Part shown: positions 32,540-41,102 of the stretch, one piece after another
Position numbering within the stretch: the first letter of the stretch is position 1
How the letters are laid out: each line of letters begins with the position of its first letter
Source: RGIG5270 sp045657185
GTDB taxonomy: Bacteria; Verrucomicrobiota; Lentisphaeria; Victivallales; Victivallaceae
Length of the DNA: 55,396 nucleotides
Reading direction: 5' to 3'
Assembly: GCA_045657185.1 (NCBI GenBank)
Contig: JAZOSO010000129.1
Location: 1 to 55,396 of the forward strand
Notes under the pieces: generated by a model
What the model saw: only the letters and a program-made list of their open reading frames with translations
Told to the model about the DNA's origin: nothing
Databases searched by the model: none
Position numbers and translations under genes: made by a program

Positions 32540-35158
32540 ATGAGCGAAACACAGCTTCGGGATATTCCGGTAAGCATTGATGATATCATGCATACCGCTT
32601 ACCTCCAGTACTCCCTCTCTGTCAACGTCGGACGCGCCATTCCCGACGTCCGCGACGGTCTCAAACCCGTTAACCGCCGAATTCTCTACGCCATGCGCCA
32701 GCTCGGTTTGACAAAAAGTCACTCCTATATGAAAAGTGCGCGTGTCGTCGGTGAAGTAATGGGTAAATACCACCCCCACGGCGACACCAGCGTTTATGAC
32801 GCCATGGTCCGTCTGGCTCAGGACTTCTCAATGCGTGCAGTTCTGGTTGACGGTCAGGGTAACTTCGGTTCAATCGACGGCGATAAAGCAGCTGCTTACC
32901 GTTATACTGAATGCCGTATGGAAAAACTTGCCGAAGAACTGCTCGCTGACATTGATAAAGACACCGTTGACATGATGCCGACATTTGACGAATCAAGTCT
33001 TGAACCTGAAGTTCTCCCCGCCCGTTATCCTCAGCTGCTCGTCAACGGCACCACCGGTATCGGTGTCGGTATGGCTACCACCATTCCGCCGCACAATCTC
33101 GGTGAAGTCATTGATGCAACTGTCGCTTTGCTGGACAATCCGCAGGCAACTGTTGACGAACTTATGCAGTATCTCCCCGGTCCCGACTTCCCGACCGGAG
33201 CAATTATCCGCGGCAGAGCCTCTCTCCGCCGTTTCTACGCCACCGGCCGCGGCAGCATCAAAGTCCGCGCCAAAGCCGATATCGTTGAAACAAACGGCAG
33301 AGAACGCATTATCATTACCGAAATCCCCTTTATGGTCAATAAAGAGGAAATGGTCAAAAAAATCGCCGATTTGGTCAATGATAAAAAAATCGTCGGCATC
33401 TCCGGGCTCCGCGATGAATCCAGTAAACGTACCGGCATCCGCATTGTCATTGATATCAAACAGAATGCAATGGCTCATGTTATTTTAAATCAGCTTTATA
33501 CTCATACTTCACTTGAAACAGGATACGGCGCAATCATGCTGGTCGTTGACCACAACCGCCCCCGTATTATGAACCTCGTTCAAGTCCTTGAAGCATACCT
33601 CGACCACCGTATGGAAGTCGTTATCCGCCGCGCCCGCTTTGACCTGAAAAAAGCCGAAGCACGCGCCCATATCCTCGAAGGTTTCCTCAAGGCTCTTGCC
33701 AACATTGATGAAGTTGTTAAAATCATCCGTGAATCCCATACAAAACAGGATGCGGCAGATGCTCTTATTGAGCGTTTCTCTTTCACCCGTGTTCAGGTTG
33801 CCGCAATCCTTGAAATGCGCCTCCATCAGCTGACAGGACTCTCAGCAGAGGAACTGAACGCTGAATATGAAGAAAAACTTGCAACAATCAAATACCTCAA
33901 TGACCTCCTTGCTTCCCGTGAAATGCGCCTCGGCGTCATCCGTGAAGACTTGCTGGATATCAAAGCCAAATACGCAGATCCCCGCCGTTCAGAAATCACT
34001 CTTGACGACGCCGACCTCAATGTTGCCGACCTCATTCCCCGCCACAGCTGCGTTATCACTGTTTCCAATACAGGTTATATCAAACGCGTTCCCGCTGACA
34101 CTTACAAAACTCAACACCGCGGCGGCAAAGGCATTATCGGCATGAAGACCAAAGAAGCCGACTATGTTGAACACCTCTTCAACGCCGACAGCCACGATCT
34201 GATATTCTTCTTCACCGACAGAGGCTTCATGTACTGGCTCAATGTCTATGAAATTCCCGAAGGCAGCAGAACCGGAAACGGCAAAGCTATCGTCAACATG
34301 ATCAAAGTCATGCCCGGCGAAAAAATTTGCGCCATGCTCACCGTCAAAAAAGAAGATTTTGAAGACCCGAATAAATTTATCGTTATGGCTTCACGCCTCG
34401 GTTATATCAAAAAGACTTCACTCTCTCTCTTTAAAAATCTCCGCCGCACCGGTCTCCGCGCTCTCGTCATTGAAGAAAACGACGACCTCATCGGCGCAGC
34501 TGTCAGTTCCAACGGCGATGAAGTTATCCTCTCAACCCGCAAAGGTATGGCTTGCCGCTTTGACCAGACCGATGAACAAATCCGTCCCATGGGCCGTACC
34601 GCCCGCGGCGTAACCGGTATGCGTTTCAAACTTGACGATGACGATATTGTCAGTATGGAAATCATCCACGAACACGTTGAAGATGCTGAAATTGACGAAA
34701 ACGAAGAAGTTTCTGAAAACGACGAAGCTCCCGTCACCGGCAGCGGCCCGCAAGTCCTCGTCATTACTGACGGCGGTATGGGTAAACGCTCATTCGTTTC
34801 AACTTACCGCAAAACCAACCGCGGTGCCAAAGGCGTCGTAAGCATCCGTCTCAAAGAAAACGAATCCGTCGTCTCCGCAATCCAGATTGCTGACGATGAC
34901 GAACTCCTCATGACTACTGAATGCGGTCAGCTCGTCCGTATTCCCGCCAATGAAGTCCGTACCGTCGGCCGTGCATCCAAAGGCGTCCGCATCATGAATC
35001 TCAATGCCAACGACCGTATCACCGGCGTTGCAAAATTCAAAGAAGTTGAAGGTGAAAAATCTCAGGAAAATTCTGAAACTTCTGAAAATGCAGGCGATGC
35101 CGAAATCACTCCCGATGTTGAAATCGTTCCCGAAGAAAATACAACTTCTCAGGAGTAA
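32540..35158 (+). CDS. gyrA: DNA gyrase subunit A
   Basis: The DNA-cutting subunit of gyrase; at 872 residues it matches the usual 800-900. The N-terminal winged-helix region has the quinolone-determining stretch Asp82-Thr83-Ser84-Val85-Tyr86-Asp87, aligned with E. coli numbering without gaps. The catalytic pair is Arg121-Tyr122 in AYRYTECRM. The C-terminal pinwheel carries the GyrA-box variant QHRGGKG, which argues for gyrase rather than ParC. The acidic tail (EENTTSQE) is typical. Thr83 occurs naturally in some bacteria, so no resistance is implied. First gene of gyrA-folP-cdaA-cdaR, with AAGGAAAA before the ATG. Confidence 0.96.
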   Translation: MSETQLRDIPVSIDDIMHTAYLQYSLSVNVGRAIPDVRDGLKPVNRRILYAMRQLGLTKSHSYMKSARVVGEVMGKYHPHGDTSVYDAMVRLAQDFSMRAVLVDGQGNFGSIDGDKAAAYRYTECRMEKLAEELLADIDKDTVDMMPTFDESSLEPEVLPARYPQLLVNGTTGIGVGMATTIPPHNLGEVIDATVALLDNPQATVDELMQYLPGPDFPTGAIIRGRASLRRFYATGRGSIKVRAKADIVETNGRERIIITEIPFMVNKEEMVKKIADLVNDKKIVGISGLRDESSKRTGIRIVIDIKQNAMAHVILNQLYTHTSLETGYGAIMLVVDHNRPRIMNLVQVLEAYLDHRMEVVIRRARFDLKKAEARAHILEGFLKALANIDEVVKIIRESHTKQDAADALIERFSFTRVQVAAILEMRLHQLTGLSAEELNAEYEEKLATIKYLNDLLASREMRLGVIREDLLDIKAKYADPRRSEITLDDADLNVADLIPRHSCVITVSNTGYIKRVPADTYKTQHRGGKGIIGMKTKEADYVEHLFNADSHDLIFFFTDRGFMYWLNVYEIPEGSRTGNGKAIVNMIKVMPGEKICAMLTVKKEDFEDPNKFIVMASRLGYIKKTSLSLFKNLRRTGLRALVIEENDDLIGAAVSSNGDEVILSTRKGMACRFDQTDEQIRPMGRTARGVTGMRFKLDDDDIVSMEIIHEHVEDAEIDENEEVSENDEAPVTGSGPQVLVITDGGMGKRSFVSTYRKTNRGAKGVVSIRLKENESVVSAIQIADDDELLMTTECGQLVRIPANEVRTVGRASKGVRIMNLNANDRITGVAKFKEVEGEKSQENSETSENAGDAEITPDVEIVPEENTTSQE

Positions 35159-35161
35159 TCC

Positions 35162-35986
35162 ATGACATCTCTCCATGACATGCTTGCGCAAAAGGACACT
35201 TTAAACGGTGTCCTTGTCATGGGAATTGTCAATACCGCTCCCGATTCATTCAGTGACGGCAGCGACGGACTTGACCCCGTTGACAAAGCCTTGCAACTTC
35301 TTGATGAGGGGGCTGATATTATTGATATCGGCGGAGAATCCACCCGTCCCGATGCGGATGAAATTCCCGTTGATATTGAAATCAAAAGAGTGCAGAATGT
35401 CCTTTTGCAGATAAAAAAACTCCGTCCTTCAGCCATTGTAAGTATTGATACACGCAAAAGTAAATGCGCTGCCGAAATGCTTAATTTCGGCGCAGATATC
35501 ATCAATGATGTAAGCGGGCTGACCTACTCGGAGGATATGGCGCAAATTACAGCTTCATTTAATGCCAATCTGATAATCATGCACTCCTGCGGCAAAGGAG
35601 TTTCAGCTCAACTTCATACCTACAATAACATTGCAGATGAAGTTTTCAACTTTCTGCTGCAGCAGAAAAATACAGCAATAAGTCACGGAGTCGCTCCGCA
35701 GAACATTGCCGTTGACCCCGGTTTGGGGTTCTCAAAAAATACCGATGAAAATTGCATCATGCTGAAAAACACCGGCAAATTCTCCGAAATCGCGCCTGTT
35801 CTCATCGGCTGTTCCCGCAAGCGTTTTGTCCGTGAACTCGGTGAAGTAAATGAAATTGCCGATTCTGATACTTACAGTGCTTATGTAGGAGCGTTATCCG
35901 TACTTGAAGGGGCAAAAATTCTGCGGGTACACAATGTCAGAGAAACCGTTAAATTTTTAAACATTATGAATAAAATAAGGAGTTGA
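35162..35986 (+). CDS. folP: Dihydropteroate synthase
   Basis: Joins p-aminobenzoate to dihydropterin pyrophosphate in folate synthesis. The 274-residue length is normal. Family blocks are VMGIVNTAPDSFSDG (usual form VMGILNVTPDSFSDGG), GADIIDIGGESTRP, SIDTRKSKCAAEML, NDVSGL, AVDPGLGFSK and LIGCSRKRFV. The first loop differs at N-T-A for N-V-T. An AGGAG at the gyrA end serves as its ribosome site, and the gap from gyrA is 3 nt. The close order folP-cdaA-cdaR resembles the folate/c-di-AMP neighbourhoods of several phyla. Confidence 0.95.
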   Translation: MTSLHDMLAQKDTLNGVLVMGIVNTAPDSFSDGSDGLDPVDKALQLLDEGADIIDIGGESTRPDADEIPVDIEIKRVQNVLLQIKKLRPSAIVSIDTRKSKCAAEMLNFGADIINDVSGLTYSEDMAQITASFNANLIIMHSCGKGVSAQLHTYNNIADEVFNFLLQQKNTAISHGVAPQNIAVDPGLGFSKNTDENCIMLKNTGKFSEIAPVLIGCSRKRFVRELGEVNEIADSDTYSAYVGALSVLEGAKILRVHNVRETVKFLNIMNKIRS

Positions 35987-35990
35987 TGAT

Positions 35991-36797
35991 ATGTTTTTAC
36001 AAAGTTTGTCCAATTTATACAGTACGATCACTCCGCTGCTTGAAATTATGACTATCACAATATTTATTTATTGTATATTATATTATCTGCGCCGTACAAG
36101 AGCAGTTTTCGTGCTTTCCGGCATGATATTAATGCTGGTTGTGACAATTCTGCTTTTCCGGCTACTCAATTTTTCAACTCTGTCAAGCCTTTTGAGCGAA
36201 CTATGGCTTGTGCTTCCCGTTGCATCCATAGTTATTTTTCAATCGGAAATACGGCAGGGATTTGCAAAAATCGGTACTTCTCTTTTTATCTTCAAAGGTC
36301 AGCAAAAAGAAACAATTCACGAACTTGTTGAAGCCAGCTGCGCCATGGCTGATGAAAGATGCGGAGCAATCATGGTGATTGAAGGAAAAATGCAAATGCA
36401 CTCCATCTGCAACGATGCAATTCCGCTTGACAATCCGGTTCAGGCGATTGTCCTTGAATCAATATTCTTTCCCAAAGCCCCGCTGCATGACGGCGCAGTT
36501 ATTATCCGTGACGGCCGCATTGTTGCCGCCCGTGCAATTCTGCCGCTCGGTAATAATGAAAATATTTCAAAACGCTGGGGAACCCGCCACCGTGCGGCAA
36601 TCGGTATTACCGAGGAGAGTGACGCCATTGCTCTGGTTATTTCTGAAGAAACAGGCAGCATAAGTATTGCCGCCAGAGGCTTTATGTGGAAAAACATTCC
36701 GCAATATAAACTTTATGATGTACTCAATGAACTTCTGCTAAAAAAGAGCAGTAATAACGATATCAGCAAAATTTTGGAGAATACTGAAAAATGTTAA
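35991..36797 (+). CDS. cdaA: CdaA-type membrane diadenylate cyclase
   Basis: Makes the second messenger c-di-AMP from two ATP. The 268-residue length fits the CdaA class. Three N-terminal membrane helices (about 15-100) are followed by a DAC domain with the DGA motif at 167-169 (PLHDGAVII) and GTRHR at 197-201, the two nucleotide-binding hallmarks. AAGGAG sits before the ATG, 4 nt after folP. It overlaps the following YbbR gene by 7 nt, the conserved cdaA-cdaR arrangement, where CdaR modulates the cyclase. glmM, usually third in this operon, is not next. Confidence 0.95.
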   Translation: MFLQSLSNLYSTITPLLEIMTITIFIYCILYYLRRTRAVFVLSGMILMLVVTILLFRLLNFSTLSSLLSELWLVLPVASIVIFQSEIRQGFAKIGTSLFIFKGQQKETIHELVEASCAMADERCGAIMVIEGKMQMHSICNDAIPLDNPVQAIVLESIFFPKAPLHDGAVIIRDGRIVAARAILPLGNNENISKRWGTRHRAAIGITEESDAIALVISEETGSISIAARGFMWKNIPQYKLYDVLNELLLKKSSNNDISKILENTEKC

Positions 36798-37735
36798 AAA
36801 AAATCTGGAAACAACTGCGTTCGGACTGGGTTCGTGTGCTTATGGCTTTCGTTCTCGGTTGTCTTATCTATCTTTTGCATTCAAATGTATTTTCATCATC
36901 AGTAGAAAGTAAAGAATTCTCCGATATCACCGTAGAATTGGAATACCCCAACAATATCACCAATCTGGATGACAATAAACCTGTTGCTTCCGTAACGCTT
37001 GAAGGAACTCCGTACCGCATCAAAAAACTGACTGCAGAAAAAATCAAAATTAAAGCAGCCGTTGAACCGGCTCATTTGAAAAGCAAAGTGATAGAACTTA
37101 CCGAAAAAAATATAGAAGTTCCGTTCGGAATACGCATAAAAAGTATCAATCCCAAACGCATACCTGTCTATTTTGACATAACTGAAAGTAAAAAAGTCAA
37201 AGTTACTCCTGTTTTTGATTCAATAAAAAACCTTTCAGAAAACTACTATATTGCCAAAACAAAAATCATTCCTCAGGAAGTGATGATATCAGGTCCGCTG
37301 TCAAAGATAAAACACATCAGCGAAGTCCGTACCGCCCCTATTCCGCTTGACAGCACCATTCAGGACAATTTCAAATATGTTGCAAATATAGAATCAATTA
37401 CAGACGCTGCAGTACTTCCGTCAAAAGTGAATTGTGAAGTAATAATAGCCCGCAATTTCAGCAAACGCATTATCACAAAAGTTCCGGTTCGTATGCTCAT
37501 TCAAAAAAATACCAATTTTAAATTCACACTCAATCCGGCAACTGTTGATATTGAAATATCCGGTCCGGCAAGAATTATTCACTTCCTGAATGTAAATGAT
37601 TTTGATACTTTTGTCAATGCAGACAATATTACCAAACCGGGAGAGTATGTTCTTAATATCCGCTGTGTTCCGCGCTCAAAAGATATACAAGTCGTATCCG
37701 TCACACCTATTCAACTGACATTAAACGCCCGCTGA
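36791..37735 (+). CDS. cdaR: YbbR-domain protein, CdaA regulator
   Basis: A 314-residue protein with one N-terminal membrane anchor (WVRVLMAFVLGCLIYLLH, about 12-30) and a periplasmic part of about four YbbR repeats (VTLEGTPYRIKKLTAEKIKIKAAV and MISGPLSKIKHISEVRTAPIPLD are typical). In other bacteria CdaR binds CdaA and tunes c-di-AMP output. The start overlaps the cdaA stop. Its stop is 3 nt from the stop of the convergent flavodoxin-like gene, leaving no room for a separate terminator. Confidence 0.85.
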   Translation: MLKKIWKQLRSDWVRVLMAFVLGCLIYLLHSNVFSSSVESKEFSDITVELEYPNNITNLDDNKPVASVTLEGTPYRIKKLTAEKIKIKAAVEPAHLKSKVIELTEKNIEVPFGIRIKSINPKRIPVYFDITESKKVKVTPVFDSIKNLSENYYIAKTKIIPQEVMISGPLSKIKHISEVRTAPIPLDSTIQDNFKYVANIESITDAAVLPSKVNCEVIIARNFSKRIITKVPVRMLIQKNTNFKFTLNPATVDIEISGPARIIHFLNVNDFDTFVNADNITKPGEYVLNIRCVPRSKDIQVVSVTPIQLTLNAR

Positions 37736-37738
37736 TTT

Positions 37739-38407
37739 TCAATGCCGTGTAAAAACAAACGGAGACTCTGAACTTATAACATCAAGTCTTTTCAGAAATT
37801 CTCCTATCATCTCCTCCTGTTCATACGGAGAACGCTCTTCCGGAGCATAAAAAATTTTGTCTATCATAACATTGAAACCGACATATTGAGCGACTCCGCG
37901 ATGTATCGGATAAAGTATTTCATAAATATCTCCATGCCGTCTGCCCGGACCGAAATTGTCCTCATCCATATCTGAAACAATAGAAAAAAGCGTGCTTTTG
38001 CCGCGAAAAAATCCGTTTTCGTAAATGTTAATCCCACCGTAAATCCTGCCGTTGGCAAAATTTTTATCAATATATCCCTTAAGTACGGCAGGCATGGAAA
38101 AGTTGCGGAGCGGGAATTGCCAAAGCAGGAAATCACAGTTCTCAAGTTTGACGATTTCTCTTTCTATATCAGGATGAAATGTTTTCTTTTTTGATGCTAT
38201 GCGTTCTTCTTTTTTCTGAGCGAAAAAGCCATCATCCACACATTCTGTGAAATTACTGCGGTCAGATACCGGATTAAAATTATCCGTAGTAAGTACTGTA
38301 GTATCAACAGTATAGCCTTTTTGCTTAAAAAATTCTTTCTCCCTGAGAAAAAGACGGTGATTGAAACTGTTTTTGTCATCATAATAATGAAGAATAAAGA
38401 CTCTCAT
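37739..38407 (-). CDS. Flavodoxin-fold NAD(P)H oxidoreductase (KefF/MdaB-like)
   Basis: A 222-residue flavodoxin-fold protein. The ATG at 38407 is chosen because AGGAGGAG lies directly before it; a longer frame reaching 38482 adds an unlikely hydrophobic leader. It has an opening MRVFILHYYDDKNSFNHRLF and a quinone-oxidoreductase core LLWQFPLRNFSMPAVLKGYIDKNF, which is the FMN/substrate loop of the NQO family. A role in quinone or electrophile reduction is inferred. It is monocistronic and convergent with cdaR. Its ribosome site can pair with an upstream ACTCCTC, as described in a separate entry. Confidence 0.75.
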   Translation of the reverse strand: MRVFILHYYDDKNSFNHRLFLREKEFFKQKGYTVDTTVLTTDNFNPVSDRSNFTECVDDGFFAQKKEERIASKKKTFHPDIEREIVKLENCDFLLWQFPLRNFSMPAVLKGYIDKNFANGRIYGGINIYENGFFRGKSTLFSIVSDMDEDNFGPGRRHGDIYEILYPIHRGVAQYVGFNVMIDKIFYAPEERSPYEQEEMIGEFLKRLDVISSESPFVFTRH

Positions 38408-38450
38408 AACTCCTCCTGAAAAATTCCGGATTAAAAACGAAGAGGAGTAG
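38405..38450 (-). promoter_or_regulatory. Possible ribosome-site-masking hairpin of the flavodoxin-like gene
   Basis: In the (-) transcript ACTCCTC (complement of 38442-38448) can pair perfectly with the ribosome site GAGGAGT (complement of 38409-38415), loop 26 nt, with a U-G and a U-A pair extending the stem inward. The AUG lies 2 nt past the helix. This could hold translation off until melted or bound. Confidence 0.45.
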
Positions 38451-38501
38451 ATATATGTTGAAAATATAAAGCCATTTAACAAAAAATCAAGCCCCGTATG
38501 A

Positions 38502-38699
38502 CAAATAAAAAATAATAACCCCTGTCATCCTCCGATACCTGACAATATCACTGAAATTATCAAAGCTCTTAAAACTCTCAGAAAAAAAGATTTTCCGCTT
38601 GAAATATTGTATAAAAATGATATATTTCCGTATGTATTTTTTATAACGTGGCTATTTCAAAAAAGTTCTGAAATTACCACTAACAACAAGGAGATTATT
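38502..38699 (+). other. In-frame open stretch upstream of trpS (leader or relic)
   Basis: 66 codons open in the trpS frame after TGA at 38499-38501, without ATG. The middle part (NITEIIKALKTLRKKDFPLEILY) has a protein-like composition. It could be a remnant of a gene's 3' part or chance. No other gene is seen in 38408-38699; a short ATG-TTG-AAA-ATA-TAA frame at 38455 follows GAGGAG but is not supported. Confidence 0.2.
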
Positions 38700-39662
38700 A
38701 TGCGTATTTTAAGCGGCATTCAGCCGTCAGGAATTCCTCATATCGGCAACTATTTCGGCATGATGAAAAATGCTGTTGAACTGCAGAACAAAGGCGAAGC
38801 ATTTTTGTTTATTGCCGACTACCATTCACTTACGACCAATCCTGATGCAGAGACTTTGAGAAATAATGTCGTAAATCTGGCTCTTGATTTTCTCAGCTGC
38901 GGTCTTGATGTCAGCAAAACCGTTTTTTTCCGCCAGTCAGATGTTCCGCAAGTCACTGAACTTATGTGGATTCTCAATAATAACATCACTGTCGGGTTCC
39001 TTGAACGCGCACACAGTTACAAAGACAAAACTGCCAAAGGTTTTGTTCCCAACAACGGACTTTTCTCTTATCCTGTTCTGATGGCGGCAGACATTCTCCT
39101 TTATCAGTCCGAACTCGTCCCCGTCGGCAAAGACCAGAAGCAGCATTTGGAAATCACACGCGACCTCGCAATCCGTTTCAACAATACATATGGCGATATC
39201 TTCACCATTCCCGAAGGTTTCATTCCTGAAACTTCCGCAGTTGTACCCGGTACTGACGGTCAGAAAATGTCAAAATCTTACAACAACACTATTCCGATTT
39301 TCGGCAATCCCAAAGCTCAGCGCAAAACTATTATGAGCATCGTCTCCGACTCTACCCCGATGGAAGATCCCAAAGATCCTGATAAATGCAATGTTTTCGC
39401 ACTCTACAAACTTTTTGCAACTCCTGAAGAAATAGAGGAAATGGCAGCACGCTACCGCGCCGGAAATTACGGCTACGGTCACGCAAAACAGGCTCTTTTT
39501 GAAAAAATGCAGCAGTATTTTGCTCCTATGCAGGAACGCCGCAACGAACTTGCCAAAGACCTCGACACCGTTTGGGATATCCTCCGTGACGGAGCAAAAC
39601 GCGCTTCTCAGGAAGCTGACAAAACTATGGAAAAAGTTCGTTCCGCAGTCGGATTGCGCTGA
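38700..39662 (+). CDS. trpS: Tryptophan-tRNA ligase
   Basis: Charges tRNA-Trp. The ATG at 38700 follows AAGGAG. At 320 residues it is in the bacterial range of 320-340. PHIGNYFG (residues 13-20) is the HIGH motif, GTDGQKMSKSYNN holds KMSKS, and LMAADILLYQSELVPVGKDQKQHLEITRDLA lies in the Trp pocket. The following gene is 17 nt away (UDP-sugar pyrophosphorylase). The trpS-uap-rodA-epmA order may simply be a housekeeping run. Confidence 0.96.
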   Translation: MRILSGIQPSGIPHIGNYFGMMKNAVELQNKGEAFLFIADYHSLTTNPDAETLRNNVVNLALDFLSCGLDVSKTVFFRQSDVPQVTELMWILNNNITVGFLERAHSYKDKTAKGFVPNNGLFSYPVLMAADILLYQSELVPVGKDQKQHLEITRDLAIRFNNTYGDIFTIPEGFIPETSAVVPGTDGQKMSKSYNNTIPIFGNPKAQRKTIMSIVSDSTPMEDPKDPDKCNVFALYKLFATPEEIEEMAARYRAGNYGYGHAKQALFEKMQQYFAPMQERRNELAKDLDTVWDILRDGAKRASQEADKTMEKVRSAVGLR

Positions 39663-39679
39663 TAACAAAGGATTTAAAA

Positions 39680-41101
39680 ATGAAAGATTCACTCAAACAA
39701 ACTTTAAACTCCTACAATCAGCAGCAGCTTTTACGTTTTGAAGCAACTGCAACTTGTGAAGAGAACGCCGCTCTTGAAGCCGAACTTGAGAAAATAAATT
39801 TCGCCCATCTGGACAAACTTATCAAAGATTATGTCCTCAAAAAACCGGAAATCTCCATTCCGTCCGACCTTCAGCCCGCACCCTATTTCCCGCTTGTTCC
39901 TGCCGATGCTGAACAGCAGAAACTCTATCTCGATGCAGAAAATTACGGCAAAAAACTTATCTCTGACGGCAAAGTTGCCTGCCTCATCGTTGCAGGCGGT
40001 CAGGGAACGCGTCTCGGTTATGACGGTCCCAAAGGAACTTATCCCATAGGTCCTGTTTCCGGCCGCTCTCTTTTTGAATATTTTGCTCTCTCAATCCGCC
40101 GCAATGAAATCAAATACAATACTGAAATTTCCTGGTATGTAATGACCAGTCTGCTCAATAATAAGCAGACAATTGACTTTTTTGAAGAAAACAAATACTT
40201 CGGACTGAACAAAGAGCAAGTCTTCTTTTTCGTTCAAGGCACTATGCCGGCAGTCGGTTATGACGGCAAACTTCTGATGAATTCAAAATCAAGTCTCTGC
40301 CTCTCCCCCGACGGTCACGGCGGCACTCTGCTTGCACTCAAAAAATCCGGTGCTCTGGATGATATGAAATCCAAAGGCATTGAATATCTCTCATATTTTC
40401 AGGTTGACAATCCGCTTGTCCCTGTTCTTTCACCGCGTTTCATAGGTCTGCATGCGCTGGAAAAATCAGATATGTCCGCTATCATGCTTGCCAAAACAAA
40501 TGCATTTGAAAAACTCGGCAACTTTTGCATCGCCGACGGCAAACTGCAAATCATTGAATACAGCGACCTCCCCGATGACCTCGCACAGAGTGTTGATGAA
40601 AAAGGCAAGCTCCGCTTCATTGCCGGCAGTCCGGCAATCCATGTCATTTCCCGTGAATTTATTGAAAAACTCACTTTTGACGGAACTTTGTCTCTGCCGG
40701 CTCACCGTGCTGACAAAAAAGTTCCCTGCCTTGACGAAAACGGCAATCAGATAAAACCTGAAACACCCAATGCTGTCAAACTGGAAACCTTTATCTTTGA
40801 CGCATTACAGCTTGCTGACAAAACTATGGTGCTTGAAGGCGACCGCAAAGAAGTTTTCGGACCGACCAAAAACGCCACCGGTGTTGACTCCGCAGAAAGC
40901 TGCCGTGAGATGCTTATTGCCCGCGACTGCCGCCGTCTGGAAGCCGCAGGAGTCAAAATCCCCCGCAAAGCTGACGGCACTCCCGATTGCAAAGTTGAAA
41001 TATCTCCTCTGATTGCAGTCGATGATGAAGATGTCATACAGTATGTCAAAGCAAACAATATTACTGAAATTGAAAACTCAAGCAGCAAGGTACTGAACTG
41101 A
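39680..41101 (+). CDS. UDP-N-acetylhexosamine pyrophosphorylase, eukaryote-like (UAP1 type)
   Basis: A 473-residue nucleotidyltransferase of the UDPGP family. It has ACLIVAGGQGTRLGYDGPKGTYPIGPVS near residues 101-125 (UTP loop), MTSLLNNKQT, the product-site stretch QVDNPLVPVLSP, and AIHVISREF. These are UAP1/AGX features, not those of bacterial GlmU. It would make UDP-GlcNAc or UDP-GalNAc from the sugar-1-phosphate, feeding peptidoglycan and surface glycans. UAP1-type enzymes are known in PVC bacteria. Two nt separate it from rodA/ftsW, so supply of wall precursor and wall elongation are linked. UDP-glucose activity cannot be excluded. Confidence 0.85.
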   Translation: MKDSLKQTLNSYNQQQLLRFEATATCEENAALEAELEKINFAHLDKLIKDYVLKKPEISIPSDLQPAPYFPLVPADAEQQKLYLDAENYGKKLISDGKVACLIVAGGQGTRLGYDGPKGTYPIGPVSGRSLFEYFALSIRRNEIKYNTEISWYVMTSLLNNKQTIDFFEENKYFGLNKEQVFFFVQGTMPAVGYDGKLLMNSKSSLCLSPDGHGGTLLALKKSGALDDMKSKGIEYLSYFQVDNPLVPVLSPRFIGLHALEKSDMSAIMLAKTNAFEKLGNFCIADGKLQIIEYSDLPDDLAQSVDEKGKLRFIAGSPAIHVISREFIEKLTFDGTLSLPAHRADKKVPCLDENGNQIKPETPNAVKLETFIFDALQLADKTMVLEGDRKEVFGPTKNATGVDSAESCREMLIARDCRRLEAAGVKIPRKADGTPDCKVEISPLIAVDDEDVIQYVKANNITEIENSSSKVLN

Positions 41102-41102
41102 A

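Noticed and set aside
32786..32788. Thr83 in GyrA as a quinolone resistance mutation
   Set aside because: Thr occurs naturally at this position in other bacteria, and Asp87 is kept; there is no basis to call resistance.
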